14,050 nt of DNA, from positions 1 through 14,050 of the forward strand of contig WJKY01000005.1 in NCBI GenBank assembly GCA_014728835.1, written 5' to 3'. Positions 1 to 8,124 of the stretch are shown here, one piece after another; position 1 is the stretch's first letter, and every line of letters begins with the position of its first letter. This DNA comes from Candidatus Woesearchaeota archaeon. Lineage in GTDB: Archaea; Nanobdellota; Nanobdellia; UBA10117; WJKY01. The notes beneath the pieces were generated by a model. The model was not told where the DNA came from. It made no database searches and saw only the letters and a program-made list of their open reading frames with translations. Both the position numbers and the translations under genes were made by a program.

Positions 1-1014
1 ATTTTGAACTGTTACGTTATCTGTTGATAATAACATTATTCCATCTTTATCTGCAGTTATATTATTAAAAGTTGTATTATATGTAAAAGCTGCAATTATT
101 TGACCAGCAGTAACACTGGATATTAAAGCTGATTTATTGCCAAATAAATAATATATATTATCTCCTTGCTCTGTATTTGACTGAACTGTGTGATTATAAT
201 GTGTTTTATTTGCTGCATATATCCAAATTCCAAATCCTTTTGAGGTATTAAAAGTATTATCAATGATTTGATTATGCGCTGCTATTGAAAGATATATTCC
301 ATCTCCATAATCATTGTAAGTGTTTATTGTATTATTAATAATGCGAATTGTATTTGAACTATAACTATAAATTCCAACGCCTAATGAACCACTTGTGTTA
401 ATTATATTAGATGTTATATTTACATTTTTTGAACTGCCTAAATAAATTCCATATCCCATTCTTTCTTCTGTAGTAATATTATTAGAATAAACAACACCAG
501 TAGTATTATGCAATATTATAGCTGTTCCATTTTCTCCAGTTGTATTAATTGTGTTTAATGTTATATTTGTAATATTTGAGGTATCAAAACGGATTGCTTT
601 TGAGCTTAAATAAGTTGTAATTGTATTATTATAAATATATGAGTGTACATTATCTGCAAAAGAAATAGCATCTTGGTCAGGACCTGGTGCACCTGCACCT
701 GTTGAGTTTTGTATAATTACACAATTTTTAATTGTAATATTATTATGTCCAGCTTCATTATCAATTCCTCTGTAATTACCAGCAGCACCTCCGTAACCAA
801 TTGTATATCCTTTACAATCTAAAGTTATATTTGAATTATCAATAGAAATACAATCTGTGCCCCATGAATTAATAGACACATTTAAAGTATAATATTCATT
901 TGCAGTGCTAAGGTTTGTACAATCAGTAACATTTGCAATTGCACTAGCTGTGTTGAGCATAAAAAGCCCTAGCACTATTACTATTACTAGTAATAGAATT
1001 TTTTTAGTGGCCAT
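1..1014 (-). CDS. Secreted parallel beta-helix surface protein, C-terminus cut by window edge
   Basis: The frame is open from the ATG at 1014 to the window edge (338 codons, no stop). The N-terminus has Lys-Lys, a hydrophobic core at about residues 6-20 and an Ala-Ser-Ala cleavage site near residue 25, so the protein is exported. The mature part begins with a pattern I associate with archaeal NosD/pectate-lyase-like right-handed beta-helix proteins: a Cys-Thr-x-Leu segment, then Ile-Ser-Ile-Asp and Ile-Thr-Leu-Asp-Cys-x-Gly-Tyr-Thr-Ile (Cys at 32, 55, 67, 98). It continues as short Asn-rich strands such as NNITIKN and SNNITTE at roughly 20-25 residue spacing. N-glycosylation sequons (Asn-x-Ser/Thr) are very frequent. 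The likely role is a cell-surface or adhesin-like protein; ligand and substrate are unknown. A TATA box 26-33 bp upstream supports this start and a leaderless mRNA. It follows the 447-residue surface gene on the same strand but has its own promoter. Confidence 0.8.
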   Translation of the reverse strand, partial: MATKKILLLVIVIVLGLFMLNTASAIANVTDCTNLSTANEYYTLNVSINSWGTDCISIDNSNITLDCKGYTIGYGGAAGNYRGIDNEAGHNNITIKNCVIIQNSTGAGAPGPDQDAISFADNVHSYIYNNTITTYLSSKAIRFDTSNITNITLNTINTTGENGTAIILHNTTGVVYSNNITTEERMGYGIYLGSSKNVNITSNIINTSGSLGVGIYSYSSNTIRIINNTINTYNDYGDGIYLSIAAHNQIIDNTFNTSKGFGIWIYAANKTHYNHTVQSNTEQGDNIYYLFGNKSALISSVTAGQIIAAFTYNTTFNNITADKDGIMLLSTDNVTVQN

Positions 1015-1038
1015 CTGATAAAATTAAACTAATCTTAG

Positions 1039-1050
1039 TTTATAAATTTA
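1039..1050 (-). promoter_or_regulatory. TATA box for the beta-helix gene
   Basis: Read on the minus strand this is TAAATTTATAAA, with its core 26-33 bp upstream of the ATG at 1014. That is the archaeal TATA-to-start-site distance, so transcription probably begins at or within a base or two of the ATG. No Shine-Dalgarno sequence precedes the ATG, which agrees with a leaderless mRNA. Confidence 0.55.
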
Positions 1051-1092
1051 TTTATTTGATCTGGATAAGATATTATATTCTAGCATTACTTT

Positions 1093-2436
1093 TTAATTTA
1101 ACTTGATATACTTCTTTTGCTTTAGATAAAATACAACTGCTGTGAGAATTATCATTATTAGTATTATATTAAGTGTCTCAAAAGAGAAATATACATTACC
1201 AGCCTGTATGCCAGTTACTTTGAATACATCTATGCTAGTTATATTTGTATATTTATTGTCAGCTTTGGAATATAAAATATAATTGCCAATTGGAATTGTT
1301 TTAGATAATTTTAATTTTCTTGTAAGATTAACATATTGTTTTACTGATAAATTTTCTTCCTTAAACGTAAATATATTTCCGTCAAAATCTTTTACAGCGT
1401 AACCAAGCAAAATATTTGGATCGCCTTTATTTACAATTTCAATATTTGCAAATATATTCTGATTTGGCTGTGCATTCTTATTTAGAACTTTTGTATTAAT
1501 ATCTAAATCAGATAATACTGGCTTAACTTCTAAAGCAACATTAATTATTTTAGTTGAACTTTTGCCTTGTATTATAATATTACCAGCATAGGCGTCTATT
1601 TTAGCTCTTTCATTAGCTGAAATATCAATTGTAATTGTTTTAGATTCACCAGAATTTAAAGAAATACTAGTGTCGCTCAATGTCATGAATTTATTTAAAT
1701 CTGAAGAATCTATTTGTATGCTGAAGCTGGAATCGCTTCCTGTATTTGTTATTGTTATGCTTTCTTTTTTGCTTTTACTTTGTGTTATTGAGGTTATAAT
1801 AAAATCTTTATCTACTGTAAATCCAGGTGTTAAACTAATTCCTCCGCCGCCACTAGTAGTTCCAGTAGATGTAGGAGTTGGACTTGAACTAGGTGTTTCT
1901 TCAGCTGAATAAACACTAAATGAAGTTACATTAAATTTTAACATTCCTGAACTTGTATATTTTATTATTTTGCAAATATTTGCAGGGCAAACAGAACCAT
2001 CTCTGAGAATTCTAGGATTTGTAAATTTTAAATTATAAAAATATAAAACAGCAGAACGATTTAAACTTGTAAGTTTGGTTGGATCAACTTCTATATGATT
2101 ATAAGAAATATTTATATTTGAATCTAAATCAATAACACCAGTTGTACTATCTTGCGTTAAATTAATTTTATCTTTAAAATATATTTTACCATATCCGCTT
2201 TTTTCAAGTGTAAGATTTTCAACAGCCTCTAATTCATTATCAGCTAAATACAGGAAATTAGTTGTTGAATTATCAAATTCTTCATAATATACTTGTATTC
2301 CTGGGTCTATTACAACTGAAGAACTTGCTTTAACAACTTCTCCAGACGGACCAACATAACTGATTGGTAAAAAAGAAATTATTATGATTAATAACAAAAC
2401 AAATACTATTGAAAACAGTGGCCTCTTAATATTCAT
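1093..2436 (-). CDS. Membrane-anchored surface protein with Ig-like/CARDB-type domains
   Basis: This 447-residue protein has a hydrophobic export segment (about 8-25) and a C-terminal transmembrane helix (about 423-438) followed by a short Lys-rich tail, so the bulk should lie outside the cell. Residues about 45-180 form a beta-rich module ending in RILRDG...CP..IC...FNVTSFSVYSAEE, a pattern I recall from DPANN surface proteins; its two Cys (150, 155) may form a disulfide. A Ser/Thr/Pro/Gly linker (181-203) follows. Residues about 205-305 look like an Ig-like domain (ITITNTGSD...LNSGESKTITIDI) and about 308-405 like a CARDB-type module (NIEIVNKGDP...IPIGNYILYSKAD). The role is inferred to be a cell-envelope stalk or adhesin. 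The ATG is 26 nt beyond the stop of the Cys-rich gene, so it is probably the last gene of that operon, although a T-run lies in the gap. Confidence 0.75.
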   Translation of the reverse strand: MNIKRPLFSIVFVLLLIIIISFLPISYVGPSGEVVKASSSVVIDPGIQVYYEEFDNSTTNFLYLADNELEAVENLTLEKSGYGKIYFKDKINLTQDSTTGVIDLDSNINISYNHIEVDPTKLTSLNRSAVLYFYNLKFTNPRILRDGSVCPANICKIIKYTSSGMLKFNVTSFSVYSAEETPSSSPTPTSTGTTSGGGGISLTPGFTVDKDFIITSITQSKSKKESITITNTGSDSSFSIQIDSSDLNKFMTLSDTSISLNSGESKTITIDISANERAKIDAYAGNIIIQGKSSTKIINVALEVKPVLSDLDINTKVLNKNAQPNQNIFANIEIVNKGDPNILLGYAVKDFDGNIFTFKEENLSVKQYVNLTRKLKLSKTIPIGNYILYSKADNKYTNITSIDVFKVTGIQAGNVYFSFETLNIILIMIILTAVVFYLKQKKYIKLN

Positions 2437-2446
2437 TAATATAAAT

Positions 2447-2454
2447 AAAAAAAA
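2447..2454 (-). terminator. Oligo-T run, possible weak archaeal terminator
   Basis: Eight consecutive T on the minus strand lie just after the stop codon of the Cys-rich gene (2463) and before the ATG at 2436. Archaeal RNA polymerase can stop at such runs without a hairpin. It may only attenuate transcription into the next gene. Confidence 0.3.
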
Positions 2455-2462
2455 GTATTTTA

Positions 2463-3062
2463 TTAATGTTTCTTTCTGCGTTTATATAGAGTTAATCCAA
2501 TTAACATTAATACAATTGCAATTACTATAACATATGCAGAAGCATAATCTTTGTATTCTTCACATTTTACTTTTAGTTTTAATGGGACAGTAACTCCTAA
2601 TGCTGTTTTAGAGCCTGCAAAACCACCTGTGATTTTGTTTCCTTCTTCAATAACTGAAATTTCTCCGCTATAACTAACTTGTTCACAGTCACAATCTTGT
2701 TCGCAAAGTAAGAACTCTCCAACAGCGCAATCTTTTTCATAAACTTCTTTTATTTTAAAACAAAGTTCAACAGGAATTGCATCATCATGTAATGTGTTTG
2801 CTTTGATTAATTTTGTTTCACTTTCTTCGTTTTCAACAACTTGTTTTAAGTCACCATCAACAGTTAAAGATGCCAAAACATCTTCGTCCCAAGGATTATA
2901 AAGTCCATACTCAACACAATGTACTGAATTTTCACTAACTATTACTGTTTCTGTTCCCCATACAATACCAACTCCTTTTCTAGCTGATACTGCTTGAGGT
3001 ATTGTAATCATAAATACTAAAGCTAATATTGCGACCAGTATTATTTTTTTCTTATTTTTCAT
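2463..3062 (-). CDS. Cys-rich single-pass membrane protein of unknown function
   Basis: The product is about 199 residues with a signal peptide (Lys-rich start, hydrophobic core, Ala-Val-Ser-Ala cleavage near residue 27), an ectodomain and a C-terminal helix (about 174-193) ending in a Lys/Arg stop-transfer tail. The ectodomain holds seven Cys, four of them packed into a 15-residue stretch (DC...LCEQDCDCEQ), suggesting disulfides or a metal site. I do not recognise the family; the beta-rich sequence fits a small envelope domain. The frame extends to a TTG at 3074 that would overlap the upstream stop, but GAGGT sits 6 nt before the ATG at 3062, so I place the start there. The upstream surface gene ends at 3071, only 8 nt away, indicating one operon and possible translational coupling. 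Confidence 0.7.
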   Translation of the reverse strand: MKNKKKIILVAILALVFMITIPQAVSARKGVGIVWGTETVIVSENSVHCVEYGLYNPWDEDVLASLTVDGDLKQVVENEESETKLIKANTLHDDAIPVELCFKIKEVYEKDCAVGEFLLCEQDCDCEQVSYSGEISVIEEGNKITGGFAGSKTALGVTVPLKLKVKCEEYKDYASAYVIVIAIVLMLIGLTLYKRRKKH

Positions 3063-3070
3063 TTTTAACC

Positions 3071-3682
3071 TCAATTACATCCATCTCCTGTTGGAACTCC
3101 TTTAAAGAATAATGTATTATTATATGTTCCAGGTGGCTGAGCAACTGTTATGTTTAGCCAGAATCTATAATAATTGTCATTTCCAGGAGTTACTCCTGTA
3201 CTGCCAACTGCATAAGTTGATGTGTTTAAGTTTGCTTGTCCATATGTTGCTGGTGCAGTTAAATTATTTACACTATCATCTTCCCAGCTGTAATTTCCTA
3301 ATCCTATTACATCGCCGCCAGTTGTATTTAATTCACTAGCATGTATGCAAAAATCAACATTTGTATTTGAATCAGTGGAAACAGCTATTGAATATTCTGT
3401 ATTATTTGAGGAATTATAATTATTAGTAGCATTTTGATTTGTTACAGGTAATGAATTTATTGTTCCAAAGTCAACACCTGCAGATAAATTTGAAGATGAG
3501 GAAATAGATAAATAATTTTGAATTGTAACTTGCGAAGTTGTTGTTTGAGTTGTAGCTTGTCCTGTTAATAAATTTCCAGAAGAAGGCAAAGAATCAGATA
3601 TTAGTCCAATAACGCAAACAACTAAAATTATTTCTAAAGCAACTAAAAAAACATCCTCCTTTTTTTTACCTCCTTTGCGCAT
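3071..3682 (-). CDS. Anchored surface protein sharing the C-terminal domain of the giant neighbour
   Basis: The product has 203 residues: a basic N-terminus, a hydrophobic helix (about 11-29), a short segment ending in LLTGQAT (38-44), a Thr/Gln-rich spacer, and a domain of about 150 residues. That domain aligns by eye with residues 1266-1408 of the 1411-residue protein encoded just upstream: INSLP, TEY-x-IA-x-S, GGD-x-IG-x-GN and AQPPGTY versus SQPPGTY occur in the same order. It has two Cys (112 and 202) where the larger copy has none, possibly a disulfide closing the domain. The role is unknown; export and glycosylation are likely (many Asn-x-Ser/Thr). A TATA box 24-33 bp upstream of the ATG at 3682 indicates a leaderless transcript. 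The first codons contain GGAGGT and GGAGG, which is unusual inside a coding region. Confidence 0.75.
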   Translation of the reverse strand: MRKGGKKKEDVFLVALEIILVVCVIGLISDSLPSSGNLLTGQATTQTTTSQVTIQNYLSISSSSNLSAGVDFGTINSLPVTNQNATNNYNSSNNTEYSIAVSTDSNTNVDFCIHASELNTTGGDVIGLGNYSWEDDSVNNLTAPATYGQANLNTSTYAVGSTGVTPGNDNYYRFWLNITVAQPPGTYNNTLFFKGVPTGDGCN

Positions 3683-3705
3683 AGAAAAAGATTAACTCTT
3701 TCTTG

Positions 3706-3718
3706 TTTATAAATATTA
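3706..3718 (-). promoter_or_regulatory. TATA box for the 203-residue surface gene
   Basis: On the minus strand this reads TAATATTTATAAA, with its core 24-33 bp before the ATG at 3682, implying a leaderless mRNA. It lies in the 46-bp gap after the giant surface gene, where no T-run is seen on the minus strand, so read-through from the upstream gene is also possible. Confidence 0.55.
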
Positions 3719-3728
3719 TGTTTTTTTA

Positions 3729-6700
3729 TTAAGGACTTTCTCCGTGTGGAACTGCTTTTACATTTACATTATTTGAATAAGTTCCAGGAGGCTGCGAAGC
3801 TGAAATATTTAAATAAAATTTTAAATAAACATAAGAGCCATCTGCTAAGTTATCTCCTATTTTATTATCTGCATAATTTGTTGTTAATTTAAAATTAGTT
3901 GAATTAGGAACTAAATTATTTGTAAGATTATAATTATAAGTTTCATTTCCAATACCAATTGTATCTCCGCCAACAGTGCTTAAGTCATCGTCAGCTTTAA
4001 TGTAAACATCAACATTAGTTCCTGTTGCAGAAATAGCAATATCATATTCTGTTATTCCTGAATTATTATTTCCATCTGCAAATTGATTATAAGAAGGTAA
4101 GCTATTAATTGTCCAGTTTATTCCTCCTGAAAGTTTGGTAGATAAAGAAACAGCAATTGCAAGTGAATCATTAATTGTTAATTGCCAAACATCAGATACA
4201 TTTGTTGCAAAAGAATCATTTGAATAAACGCGCCAATAATAAACTCCTTCTGCAAGTGATTCTGGATTTGTCAGAGTATAATTTGAAATTGTTAATCCTG
4301 TTTTCTGAAGAGTAACAGAAGAAAAATCAGAATCATTATCTATTTGCAAAATATATGTAATTGAATCTCCATCTTCATCACTTGCATTTGTCCAGTCAAA
4401 AGAAGTTGTATTGTCAGCTGTTACAGTTGCATTAGTAGGCAACAGCAGTGAAACATTTGAAGGTTTTCTATTTGCAATTCCAAATTCCTGCAAATTACCC
4501 ATCTGTAAATTACCAAAAGTGTCATTTGCAAAATAGCGCCAGCCAATTATTTGCTGGTTTGAAAAATTTCCAGCTCCAACCCAGAAATAAAAAACATCTC
4601 CGTCACTATCAGTAACAGTTGTATTTTCCCAAGCACCTGTCCAGTTTCCACTAATCCAAACTGTATCTAAATTTCCCTCACCATCAACAACTGTTGCATT
4701 TAACTGAACATTATCATCATTATAAACTGTAGATGGGTATTTTGCTTCACTGGAAATAGTAGGTGCATTTTCATCACTGGCACTTGCAGGTGTTATATTC
4801 AAAAGTGCGTTATCAGTGGAATTACTTGATATAGTACTGTCATTAGAGGAAAATAAGACATTGACATTCCATAAAGAGCTAATAGTTCCAGTTGCATTTA
4901 CATTCCAGGAAAGAGAACAGGAATCATCTTTACTCATATTTGCACAAGATTGTGGTTGAGAGTCAGTTGTGTATAATGGAGTTGCTCCAGTTGTTGTATT
5001 AATATCTTTATTCTCATATGCTTTTGAGAAGCCATAATAGAAGAATAAGGTAGAATCATATTTAACACTAGATGAAGTAGAAGTTACAGTTGTGGTAAAG
5101 TTCAAATCAAAACCTGTATCATCTATAGATTTTATGTTAGCAATATCTTTTCCATCTATATTTCCATTTTGGTCAGTGTAAATTAAATAAAATGAATCAG
5201 AAGAAGATGAGGCAGAACCATGTGCGTTTACAGAATTACTGTGGCTTGAGAAACCCATTGCTCTTTGGACAGAAGCATTACCAGAACCAAACATATAACC
5301 CCAATGAGCATCAGCTTGATTATCCCCACTCCATCCTTCTTGATTTATATCAGGAATTGTATTTGTGCCTATAAGATTAATAGCATCAAATTTTATTTCA
5401 GCAGGAATTGTTTTAACTCCTGTAGACGTTGGAGTAGTATTATAACCAATATCAGAAGTTAAATCTGTTTTAATAGTTAGATAAATAACTGCGAATTCGC
5501 TTCCTTTTGTAGTGTCTGGATTCACGTTTGTATAATTCAAAGTAAAGCCAGTATTATTAAATTCTTTTAAATAAGCTTGAATTCTTCCATCTATTGGATC
5601 TGAAGTAGGAGAATCTTTTTTCCATAATGTATGCATTATTTCTGAATTATTGGAGGCCCATACATGACTATCAATGTTTTTAGCGTAAAGGGTCTGGGCC
5701 ATTGAAAGTTGTTCTATTACATCGTTTCTCTCAGAAGCTAAACCATGCATCCATCCATGTTCACTTCCTCCGTCACCAGTACTTTCAAAGTAACTCATGT
5801 TAGTTATTTCAGGAGTTGTAATTAGGTAAAGGAAATTTGGTTTAAATCCTGTATTAATGTGTTGAGCCCCTTCTGAAGTTTTTGTAGCGAAATCTCCTAC
5901 TTTTACTTCAGCTCCATCAGGGAAGTTATATGCAGTGTATGTAACATATTGCTGTTCTTGAGTTGAATCAAATCTAACTTTAAATCCAGAACTATTTGTT
6001 TCAACAACAGTTCCGCTTACATTTCCAACATAAACATCTCCGTTGATATCAGTTATTATTTGTAAAATGCTGAGATCATCAGAAGATGCAGCAACATAAC
6101 CATTTGTTGAGGAAGAGCCAGAGCCATCGCTTAGTACTCTTTCTGTACAGCCTGAATCATTACAGTAAGCAAAACCATGTCCCCAACCAAAGGCAGAACC
6201 ACCTTCATTAGTTTCAGCATCAAAATTATTATTTGTAGCAGTTATTGTGAATACTATTACTTCTGGTTCAAATCCGATGTTTATACTTTTATTTCCTGGC
6301 GAAGCAGGAGTTTGGAAATAGCCATGTTTTTGCTTTAAGTCAAGTGAACCATATTCAGAATATCTGGCAGTTCCATTTACTTCCTCGCATTTTGCCCCAG
6401 TAACACCTCCACAAGTAATAGTTGCGTTAATTGAGAAAGTCTGGTTTTGATACACATTAGTTGTCTGGTTTGCAGTAGGATTTGTCAAGTTAACAATTAA
6501 TGTTCCTTTTGGAGCTAAAATATCACAAGTTACAGTTATTGTATCGCCAGTTGAATCTTGGGTTGAGTTAACTTTGAAGTTAGCAGAATAGCTTCCAATA
6601 CTTGAGTCATTACAGGTAAAGTTAACTATTTGACTTTCAGTATCAGTTAAATTTGTTCCATCTGTCCAGTTATCTGTTATTGTATTACAGGAACCAGATA

Positions 6701-7964
6701 TACAATTAACTACTGTATTATTATTTTCTTCCCCAGAAGTTATATTTGTTGTCGCAGATAAATCACCATTATTTAAGTAACCGTCACCTAAATCAAGAGA
6801 AGATTGCGTCCAAAATACTCCTGTTTTTACCCAAATCATCCAAACAATATCATCAACTGCATGGTTTTGTTCTGTATCAGCAGTTCTACTTTCTGTTGGT
6901 CTTAAATCAACACCAGTAGTACTCAAACTTCTCCTTCCTGTAACTGTTGAGTCTGTTCCAGCTTCATCAATAGGATTTACAAATAATATTGGAGCTAACA
7001 CATATGAATTTGAAAATGTTACAGAACACCAGTTGCTTGAGCCAGGATTAGCAGCACATTCATCATATTCTCCGCTTTCAAAATAAGAACTTTGAGCTCC
7101 TTTTTCCATAGCAATATAACCTGCTGTTGCAGAGCCGCAGCTCCAGAGATTTGCTTCACTAGTAAGACCTGAGAAATCTTCCCACCAAACTGTAAAGCCA
7201 GTGGAATCAATACTATTTTCCACATATCTCGAAGAAACAACTTCTGTACATCCTGTTTGTAAAGTATCAACTACAACTGTATCATTGCCAAATGTTTGAT
7301 TATAACTAATTGCATAATCGTTATTATCAGCTGTAACGCTATATGTTCCTGCGTCAAATTCAATACCATCTATTATCCAGTGCCCTTCCTCCATTACAAG
7401 ATAACCAATATCTTCAGTTACGGTTTCACTTTGATCATTCATAACTTTAACAGAGAAACTATCAGAAGTTATGTTTTCAATCATTGGTCTGGATGCTTCA
7501 ACATCCATACTAATGTCTGCGCCTTCTTGACCTGTAACAATTACAACAGGATTTGTAAATGACTTGCTAAGATTAATTGTTGTCCATCCATTAACATCAC
7601 TAACAAAATCAACTTCATAAACACTGCTATTGCCTTGTGGCGCACTTGATTTTTTTTCCAGCTGAATAATTGGTTTATCTTCAATTGTTTCTTGCCCGCA
7701 ACTTAAACATTCATTACTTTCTTCTTGTATATTTTCTTCAGCTGTATTATTTTCTGGTTCTGCTACTTCAATGCCTTCTGTGTTTGGTTTAATTATTGGT
7801 TTTGAAAGAATATCATGTGTGCTGTAACCTGTTATAGTTGCTTCAGATAAGTTTGACAAGAAACTAGCAACTACAATAAAAACTGTAATTAAAATTATAA
7901 TTTGATACTTATTTTTAATATTAGATTTGTTTTTTCTTGGTTTTCTTTTTCTATTTTTTTTCAT
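3729..7964 (-). CDS. Giant multidomain exported surface protein (1411 residues)
   Basis: The very basic N-terminus (Lys/Arg in most of residues 2-19) is followed by a hydrophobic helix (21-36) and an ITGYST segment (44-49). No C-terminal membrane helix is present, so it is either a type II anchored or a cleaved secreted protein. After an acidic linker come two beta-rich modules (about 115-235 and 236-382, with W..V/I...F..P.V patterns resembling H-type lectin-like folds; tentative). Next is a Cys-containing Asn/Thr-rich stretch (400-530), then three degenerate repeats of about 145 residues (about 548-680, 688-832, 838-980) marked by GF-x-P, GGS-x-x-GW-x-HG and TGF. These lead to an Ig-like part (about 1065-1165), a fibronectin-III-like domain (about 1166-1266) and the terminal domain shared with the next gene. 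The likely role is adhesion or envelope structure. Its ATG lies 1 nt after the stop of the 43-codon gene, with no TATA box between them. Confidence 0.75.
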   Translation of the reverse strand: MKKNRKRKPRKNKSNIKNKYQIIILITVFIVVASFLSNLSEATITGYSTHDILSKPIIKPNTEGIEVAEPENNTAEENIQEESNECLSCGQETIEDKPIIQLEKKSSAPQGNSSVYEVDFVSDVNGWTTINLSKSFTNPVVIVTGQEGADISMDVEASRPMIENITSDSFSVKVMNDQSETVTEDIGYLVMEEGHWIIDGIEFDAGTYSVTADNNDYAISYNQTFGNDTVVVDTLQTGCTEVVSSRYVENSIDSTGFTVWWEDFSGLTSEANLWSCGSATAGYIAMEKGAQSSYFESGEYDECAANPGSSNWCSVTFSNSYVLAPILFVNPIDEAGTDSTVTGRRSLSTTGVDLRPTESRTADTEQNHAVDDIVWMIWVKTGVFWTQSSLDLGDGYLNNGDLSATTNITSGEENNNTVVNCISGSCNTITDNWTDGTNLTDTESQIVNFTCNDSSIGSYSANFKVNSTQDSTGDTITVTCDILAPKGTLIVNLTNPTANQTTNVYQNQTFSINATITCGGVTGAKCEEVNGTARYSEYGSLDLKQKHGYFQTPASPGNKSINIGFEPEVIVFTITATNNNFDAETNEGGSAFGWGHGFAYCNDSGCTERVLSDGSGSSSTNGYVAASSDDLSILQIITDINGDVYVGNVSGTVVETNSSGFKVRFDSTQEQQYVTYTAYNFPDGAEVKVGDFATKTSEGAQHINTGFKPNFLYLITTPEITNMSYFESTGDGGSEHGWMHGLASERNDVIEQLSMAQTLYAKNIDSHVWASNNSEIMHTLWKKDSPTSDPIDGRIQAYLKEFNNTGFTLNYTNVNPDTTKGSEFAVIYLTIKTDLTSDIGYNTTPTSTGVKTIPAEIKFDAINLIGTNTIPDINQEGWSGDNQADAHWGYMFGSGNASVQRAMGFSSHSNSVNAHGSASSSSDSFYLIYTDQNGNIDGKDIANIKSIDDTGFDLNFTTTVTSTSSSVKYDSTLFFYYGFSKAYENKDINTTTGATPLYTTDSQPQSCANMSKDDSCSLSWNVNATGTISSLWNVNVLFSSNDSTISSNSTDNALLNITPASASDENAPTISSEAKYPSTVYNDDNVQLNATVVDGEGNLDTVWISGNWTGAWENTTVTDSDGDVFYFWVGAGNFSNQQIIGWRYFANDTFGNLQMGNLQEFGIANRKPSNVSLLLPTNATVTADNTTSFDWTNASDEDGDSITYILQIDNDSDFSSVTLQKTGLTISNYTLTNPESLAEGVYYWRVYSNDSFATNVSDVWQLTINDSLAIAVSLSTKLSGGINWTINSLPSYNQFADGNNNSGITEYDIAISATGTNVDVYIKADDDLSTVGGDTIGIGNETYNYNLTNNLVPNSTNFKLTTNYADNKIGDNLADGSYVYLKFYLNISASQPPGTYSNNVNVKAVPHGESP

Positions 7965-7965
7965 C

Positions 7966-8097
7966 TTATAGCTCAGCTAATTCATCAAAGAATTTTTTGT
8001 TTTCTTTGATTGTTTTTTCTACAATTGGTTTTGCTTCTTTCCAAGTTAAAGCCCGTACAGGCTGTTTTTTCCCTAGTATTTTTATCAATTTTGGCAT
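7966..8097 (-). CDS. Small 43-residue protein downstream of the Doc/Fic toxin (candidate antitoxin)
   Basis: The ORF runs from ATG at 8097 to TAA at 7966-7968. It begins Met-Pro-Lys-Leu-Ile-Lys and ends in a charged amphipathic stretch TWKEAKPIVEKTIKENKKFF followed by DELAEL. It has a good ribosome site on the minus strand (GGTGA, 6 nt before the ATG), which supports it as a real gene. That site lies inside a palindrome. It is 57 nt downstream of the toxin with no TATA box between, so co-transcription is likely. I do not recognise a family. By position and its acidic hydrophobic C-terminal helix it could neutralise the toxin, as the C-terminal tail of Phd does for Doc, but order and length differ from classical phd-doc. 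It could also be a remnant. Confidence 0.5.
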   Translation of the reverse strand: MPKLIKILGKKQPVRALTWKEAKPIVEKTIKENKKFFDELAEL

Positions 8098-8120
8098 TTT
8101 AATTCACCGCGTGAATTGAA
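8098..8120 (-). promoter_or_regulatory. Palindrome covering the ribosome site of the small gene
   Basis: AATTCAC-CGC-GTGAATT (8101-8117) is a perfect 7-bp inverted repeat, extendable outward through a wobble pair. On the minus-strand mRNA its right half contains the GGTGA ribosome site of the 43-codon gene. As RNA it could mask that site; as DNA it could be a repressor operator. Confidence 0.5.
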
Positions 8121-8124
8121 ACTA

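Noticed and set aside
1..1014. Asn-rich repeats of the beta-helix protein as a CRISPR or DNA repeat array
   Set aside because: The similarity is at the protein level (beta-helix rungs); no exact DNA repeat with regular spacers is present.
3072..3074. TTG at 3074 as start of the Cys-rich membrane protein
   Set aside because: It would overlap the upstream stop as TTGA, but an ATG four codons on has GAGGT at proper spacing, so the later start is preferred.
7995..8016. Fic inhibitory motif [S/T]xxxE[G/N] in the 43-residue protein
   Set aside because: The only candidate is T-I-K-E-N, with one residue too few between Thr and Glu, so it does not match the motif.
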